Shown here: positions 58,928 through 64,000 of the stretch, piece after piece
How positions within the stretch are numbered: position 1 is the stretch's first letter
How the letters are laid out: every line of letters begins with the position of its first letter
Made by a program: the position numbers and the translations under genes
Assembly (NCBI GenBank): GCA_009914555.1
Contig: WNDY01000012.1
Coordinates: 24,721-88,720, forward strand
Direction: 5' to 3'
Source: Xylophilus sp.
GTDB taxonomy: Bacteria > Pseudomonadota > Gammaproteobacteria > Burkholderiales > Burkholderiaceae_C
DNA length: 64,000 nt
The notes under the pieces: model-generated
What the model saw: the letters and a program-made list of their open reading frames with translations, nothing else
Databases searched by the model: none
Told to the model about the DNA's origin: nothing

Positions 58928-59436
58928 CAGGCCCGTTCGAGCGTCACCCAGCTGAACGGAAGGCCGTCGGCGGACACGTGCGACTCGCGCGCCACCTCGG
59001 TCCAGCCGGCCCCCAGCTCGGGCGCCCAGGCGTCGCCGTCGTAGTCGCGCTCGATCACCGTCACCTCGGCCCGGGTGGCGCGCGGCAGCGCCTCGGCATA
59101 GATCTGTGCGCCGCCGATGATCCAGACGTCGTCGCTGCCGGCCAGCTGCGCCAGCGCGTCGTCCAGGCCCGAGGCCCGCGTCGCGCCCTCGGCCTGCCAG
59201 CCGGCCTGGCGGGTGACGACCACGTTGTGCCGGCCCGGCAGCGGGCGGAACTTCGGCGGCAGCGAATCCCAGGTGCGGCGGCCCATGACGACCGGCGAGC
59301 CCTGCGTCAGCCGGCGAAAGCGCCGGAGGTCTTCCGGCAGGTGCCAGGGAATGGTGTTGTCGCGGCCGATCACGCCGTTGGCGGCGCGGGCGAGGATCAG
59401 GTGGACGCGGGGCTGGCGGAGTGCGGCGGCAGGCAT
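58927..59436 (-). CDS. folA: Dihydrofolate reductase
   Basis: DHFR reduces dihydrofolate with NADPH. The 169-residue protein has the active-site segment IGRDNTIPWHLPEDLRRF with its conserved Trp and acidic residue, the MGRRTWDSLP cofactor site and IIGGAQIYAEAL. It starts 9 bp after the modC stop, so it is probably co-transcribed with the molybdate genes. Confidence 0.95.
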   Translation of the reverse strand: MPAAALRQPRVHLILARAANGVIGRDNTIPWHLPEDLRRFRRLTQGSPVVMGRRTWDSLPPKFRPLPGRHNVVVTRQAGWQAEGATRASGLDDALAQLAGSDDVWIIGGAQIYAEALPRATRAEVTVIERDYDGDAWAPELGAGWTEVARESHVSADGLPFSWVTLERA

Positions 59437-59445
59437 CCGCCGACT

Positions 59446-60239
<794 letters not shown>

Positions 60240-60243
<4 letters not shown>

Positions 60244-61004
60244 GGCTTGCCGAAGCCGTACTTGCCGAGGATCTGCTGCGCCGGCTCGCCGGTCAGGAAG
60301 CCCACGAAGTCGGCGGCCAGCTTCGGCTGCTTGCTGTCGGCCACCACCGCGACCGGGTAGGACACGGGTGTGTGGCCCGAGGCGGTGAGCACCACGTGCA
60401 CCTTGTCCCTGGCGATGGCGGCATCGGTCGCGTAGACGAAGCCGGCTTCCGCCTCGCCGCGGCTCACGTAGTCGAGCACCTGGCGCACGCTGTCGGCCTG
60501 CACGAACTTCGGCTCCAGGGGCCCCCAGAGGCCGGCGCCGTCGAGCACCTGCTGGGTGTAGCGGCCCACGGGCACCGTGGCCGTCTTGCCCACGGCGATC
60601 TTGCGCACCGCCGGGCCGCGCAGGTCGGCCAGCGACTTCACGCCCGCGCCGCCCTGGGCCGGCTCGATGAGCACCAGGCTGTTGGTCACGAAGTTGCGGC
60701 GCGTGGCCGGATCGACCAGCTTCTGCGCCACGGCGCGGTCCAGCGTCTCCTGGTCGGCGCTGGCGAACACGTCCACCGGCGCGCCCTGCGAGATCTGCTG
60801 CAGCAGGGCACCCGAGGCGGCGAAGTTGAAGCGCAGCGTCGCGCCCGGATGAGCCGCCTCGAACTTCGGCCCCAGCTCCTTGAACGCATCGGTCAGACTG
60901 GCCGCAGCCGAGACAGTGAGCTGCTGGGCGGCGGCCGCCAGCGGCAGGGCGAGGGCGACGACGAGGGTGGACAGGAGGCGGGACAGGAGGCGGGACAGGC
61001 GCAT
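60240..61004 (-). CDS. modA: Molybdate ABC transporter substrate-binding protein
   Basis: A 254-residue periplasmic binding protein. The signal peptide ends near ALPLAAAAQQ. SAAASLTDAFKELGPKFEAAHPG and DVFASADQETLDRAVA are characteristic ModA oxyanion-site segments. It lies between modB and modC; overlap with modC is 4 bp. Confidence 0.94.
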
Positions 61005-61026
61005 GGGAAGTTTCCTTGAGGGTGGG

Positions 61027-61713
61027 TCAACGAAGGGAGAAAAAGCGGTTCGAAGCGACCAGCACGGCGACCGACAGCACCGACGTGACCAGCACCAGCA
61101 CCAGCGCGAGGTCGTCCTTGCCGGCCTGCACCGCGTCGTAGATGGCCATCGAGAGCGTCTGGGTCTGGTGCGGGATTGAGCCGGCCACCATCAGCGAGGC
61201 GCCGAACTCGCCCATCGCGCGGGCAAAGGCCAGCAGCGCGCCGGCCAGGATGCCGGGCCAGGCCAGCGGCAGCGTCACGCGCAGGAAGACGCCGGCGCGC
61301 GACTGGCCGAGCGTGCTGGCGGCGGCTTCGAGCGTGCGGTCCACGCCCGCGAAGGCCGCGCTGGCGGACTTGACCACCAGCGGCAGCGCGACGACGGCCG
61401 AGGCGACGACCGCACCGTGCCAGGTGAAGATGAGGGTGTAGTCGAGATGGGTGCGCAGCCAACGGCCCAGCGGGCTGCGGCGGCCGGCGGCCACGAGGAC
61501 GGCATAGCCGATGACGGTGGGCGGCAGCACCAGCGGCAGCATGCAGACGGCTTCGAGCACGCTGCGCCCGAAGAAGCGCTTGCGCGCGAAGGTCCATCCG
61601 AGGGCGATGCCCAGCACCAGCGCCACCACGGTGGCGACCGCGGCGACCTTGAGCGACAGGACGACCGGGAACCAGTCGATACCGGAAGGAATGATGGAGG
61701 GCGTCGTATTCAT
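61027..61713 (-). CDS. modB: Molybdate ABC transporter permease
   Basis: A 228-residue inner-membrane permease with about five helices and the ABC-coupling EAA loop EAASTLGQSRAGVFLRVTLP. LPPTVIGYAVL is the ModB signature. The start at 61713 (MNTTPSII) gives family length. It is first in transcription order (modB-modA-modC-folA). I saw no clear ModE box upstream. Confidence 0.93.
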   Translation of the reverse strand: MNTTPSIIPSGIDWFPVVLSLKVAAVATVVALVLGIALGWTFARKRFFGRSVLEAVCMLPLVLPPTVIGYAVLVAAGRRSPLGRWLRTHLDYTLIFTWHGAVVASAVVALPLVVKSASAAFAGVDRTLEAAASTLGQSRAGVFLRVTLPLAWPGILAGALLAFARAMGEFGASLMVAGSIPHQTQTLSMAIYDAVQAGKDDLALVLVLVTSVLSVAVLVASNRFFSLR

Positions 61714-61918
61714 GCGGATACGACGATTGTGGCACGCGGCAGCGTGCCGGGATCGCTTCCGTCCGGCGGGTGATGGGCGCATTCGGCCGATGGCTGTTCG
61801 GCGGCGCCGCAGCCGGGGGCCTTGGCAATGGAATAGGATGCCAGCGCAAGTGCCGTCTTGCCTGCGGTGCCCGCCGCAGGCGTACGCCAATGGAAGCAAC
61901 AGCGAAGAAGGGATGCGC

Positions 61919-63873
61919 ATGGAAGCGAAGACAGAACCATCCAGGTCTACTCGAGGCGCGCGCCGGTGGGGCATTTACGCGATCGGCCTGCTGGTGGCGC
62001 TCGCCGGCCTGTTCCTGGCCGTCGGCGGCGCCTTTCTCGTGGCGCGGGGCGGCAGCTGGTATTTCCTGGTCGCAGGCATCTTCCTTCTGGTATCGGGCGT
62101 GCTCGTGCTGCGTGCAAGGCCGAGCGGCGCATGGCTCTACGCGGTGGTTTATGCCGCGACCATCGTCTGGGCCCTCTGGGACGTGGGGCTGGCGTTCTGG
62201 CCGCTGGTTTCCCGGCTGTTCGCGTTCGGCGTGATCGGGCTGCTGTTGGCGCTCGCCTATCCGGAGCTGGTGCGTTCCGCGGGGCGCAGGCCGGCGCGCG
62301 GCGCGCCGGCTGCCGTGGCGGCCGTGCTTGCGGTGGCGCTCGCGGCCACGGCCGCGAGTGCGTTTTTCCCGAAGAACGTTGTCCCCGCGTCCGAGACGGC
62401 GGCCGGGCCCGTGCCAGTGCCGCCGGGCGGCGGGCAGAAGAACTGGGCGGCCTGGGCAGGGACCGAGCAGGGAACGCGCTTCGCTGCACTCGACCAGATC
62501 AACCGCGGCAACGTGCAGCAGCTGCAGGTCGCCTGGACGGCCCATACCGGCGACATTCCGCAGAGCAACGGTTCCGGCGCGGAGGACCAGAACACGCCGC
62601 TGCAGATCGGCGACACGCTCTATGTCTGCACGCCCTACAGCAAGGTTCTCGCGCTCGACGCGGACACCGGGGAGCAGCGCTGGAAGTACGATGCGCGCGC
62701 GCGTTCGCCCAACTGGCAGCGCTGCCGGGGCCTCGGCTACTTCGAGGATGCGCCCGCCGCAGCCGCGCCGGCATCCGCCCCGGGCACGGGCGCGGCCGCC
62801 GCGGATTGCCGCCGCCGCCTCTTCCTGCCCACGATCGACGCGCGGCTGATCGCGCTCGACGCCGATACCGGCAAGCCCTGCGAGGGCTTCGGCGCGCACG
62901 GGACCGTGGATCTTTCGGCCGGCATGGGCAGGATCACCGACGGGTGGTACCAGCAGACCTCGACGCCGCTGGTTGCCGATCGCTACGTGATCGTCGGCGG
63001 CCGCGTGGCCGACAACTGGTCCACCGACGAGCCGTCCGGCGTGGTCCGCGCCTTCGACGTGCACACGGGCCAGTTGGCCTGGGCGTGAGATTCCGGCAAT
63101 CCGGACATCACCGGGCTTCCGCCCGAAGGCCGGACCTACACCCGCGGATCGCCCAACGTCTGGGCCGCGATGGCCTTCGACCCGAAACTGGGCCTGGTCT
63201 ATCTGCCCACCGGCAACGCCACGCCGGATTTCTGGGGCGCGCACCGTACGCCGGAGGAGGAGAAGTACAGCTCCTCCATCGTGGCCGTGGATGTGCACAC
63301 GGGCCGGCCCCGTTGGCATTTCCAGACCACGCACCACGATCTCTGGGACTTCGACCTGCCCGCGCAGCCGCTGCTCTACGATCTGCCCGACGGCAAGGCA
63401 GGCGCCGTGCCGGCGCTGATCCAGGTGACCAAGCAGGGCGAGATCTTCGTGCTCGACCGCGCCACGGGCCAGCCCCTTTCGCCCGTCGAGGAGCGGTCCG
63501 TTCCGGCCGGCAATCTTCCGGGTGAACGCTATTCGCCGACGCAGCCTTTCTCGGTCGGCATGCCGTCCTTCGGCAACCGCGTGCTCCACGAATCGGACAT
63601 GTGGGGCGCCACGCCGTTCGACCAGCTGCTCTGCCGCATCCAGTTCAAGGGCATGCGCCACCAGGGGGTCTACACGCCGCCGGGGCTCGATGCGGCGCTG
63701 CAGATGCCCGGATCGCTGGGAGGCATGAACTGGGGGGGCGTCTCAGTGGATCCGACCACGGGCTACATGTTTGTCAACGACATGCGCCTGGGCTTGGCCA
63801 ACCACCAGATCCCGCGCGAGAAAATGCCCAGCAACGCGAGCGGCATCGAGATGGGGGCGGTGCCGATGGAGAA
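61919..63873 (+). pseudogene. gcd: Membrane PQQ-dependent glucose dehydrogenase, broken by in-frame stop and IS insertion
   Basis: GCD oxidises glucose to gluconate in the periplasm, passing electrons to ubiquinone. The start at 61919 has a good GAAGAAGG site. Five membrane helices (about residues 1-150) precede a PQQ beta-propeller. The frame is intact to TGA at 63086-63088, where the homologue has Trp (AW before DxGNP); the same frame resumes as DSGNPDITGLPPEG and continues to about 63873. There the coding sequence stops being GCD-like and the left end of an IS256-like element begins. It is a likely pseudogene; readthrough or base-call error at the TGA cannot be excluded. Confidence 0.85.
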
Positions 63874-64000
63874 GAGCCTGTCCGAAATTTTGTGTGTGAG
63901 GCATAGCATGTCAATGAGGAGCATGTATGCCGACGAGCAAGACGAAAACGAAGAACGCAGCGATAGCCGCCCGAACGGCGGCGTTGCCCACGATCCCCAA
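63874..64000 (+). mobile_element. Left end of an IS256-family insertion sequence (partial)
   Basis: GCD homology ends near 63873. The next bases, GAGCCTGTCCGAAATTTTGT, look like an IS256-family terminal inverted repeat, followed by a non-coding leader and the transposase start at 63927. The exact left boundary is uncertain by a few bases; the element continues beyond the window. Confidence 0.8.
63927..64000 (+). CDS. IS256-family transposase, N-terminus (truncated by window)
   Basis: MPTSKTKTKNAAIAARTAAL and onward, resembling the N-terminus of IS256-family transposases. A GAGGAG site lies just upstream (63916-63921). Only 24 codons are visible. The element has landed inside gcd. Confidence 0.8.
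   Translation, partial: MPTSKTKTKNAAIAARTAALPTIP

Noticed and set aside
61714..61918. Glycine-rich frames in the modB/gcd spacer
   Set aside because: No family match, and shadows of other frames; no ribosome-binding site.
63086..63088. TGA in gcd as a selenocysteine codon
   Set aside because: The homologous residue is tryptophan, and no hairpin of SECIS type follows.

Overview
The window is about 70% GC, gene-dense DNA of a beta-proteobacterium, most likely a Comamonadaceae member of the Burkholderiales (Variovorax/Acidovorax/Xylophilus-like). The reasons are the order secA-argJ-AAA ATPase-nudix-yacG-zapD-coaE-pilDCB, the ispB//rplU-rpmA-obgE-proB block, the CNP1-like gene beside rppH/proS, and the protein sequences themselves. 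The genus is inference.

Layout. 1-18,800 is chromosomal core: secA end, argJ, an AAA ATPase and a nudix protein; a TetR/SDR pair that looks inserted before yacG; zapD, coaE, the type IV pilus genes pilD-pilC-pilB, tRNA-Pro(CGG), ispB, ribosomal L21/L27, obgE, proB, CNP1-like, rppH, proS and a small lytic transglycosylase. 18,800-34,800 holds a CNNM/CorC membrane protein, an EF-G paralogue, grxD, prmC-prfA-hemA, a large MscS channel, ugpQ, a DUF429 protein, thioredoxin, an EF-hand protein, an acyltransferase, an EamA transporter and folE. 34,800-39,100 is an iron module: PiuC-type hydroxylase, Fiu-like TonB receptor with a Fur-like box, and a Crp/Fnr regulator with an N-terminal cysteine cluster. 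39,200-45,700 is a sugar-acid module: kdgD, a D-2-hydroxyacid dehydrogenase, a FadR-type GntR regulator and an orphan 7TM histidine kinase on the minus strand, divergent from garD. Similar palindromes (core GTCATATGAC or TTGTTGTATGAC) at four sites suggest the GntR protein's operators. 45,700-57,000 is mixed accessory metabolism: FMN oxidase, alpha/beta hydrolase, lipoprotein, mntP behind a yybP-ykoY manganese riboswitch, GAF protein, tesA, an ABC ATPase, LysR with an isochorismatase-like hydrolase, DUF502, rlmB, a split chrA pair and an aldo/keto reductase. 57,200-64,000 has opgD, a modB-modA-modC-folA cluster, and a gcd gene (membrane PQQ glucose dehydrogenase) broken by an in-frame TGA and then by the left end of an IS256-like element that runs off the window.

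The most unusual structural feature is a dispersed family of 50-70 bp intergenic elements with ends reading GGGGTATA or GGGAGTAT and an internal hairpin. There are seven clear copies plus two weaker candidates. Every one abuts at least one gene 3' end and none lies in a divergent promoter region, which suggests a REP/MITE-like family or a shared 3'-end signal.
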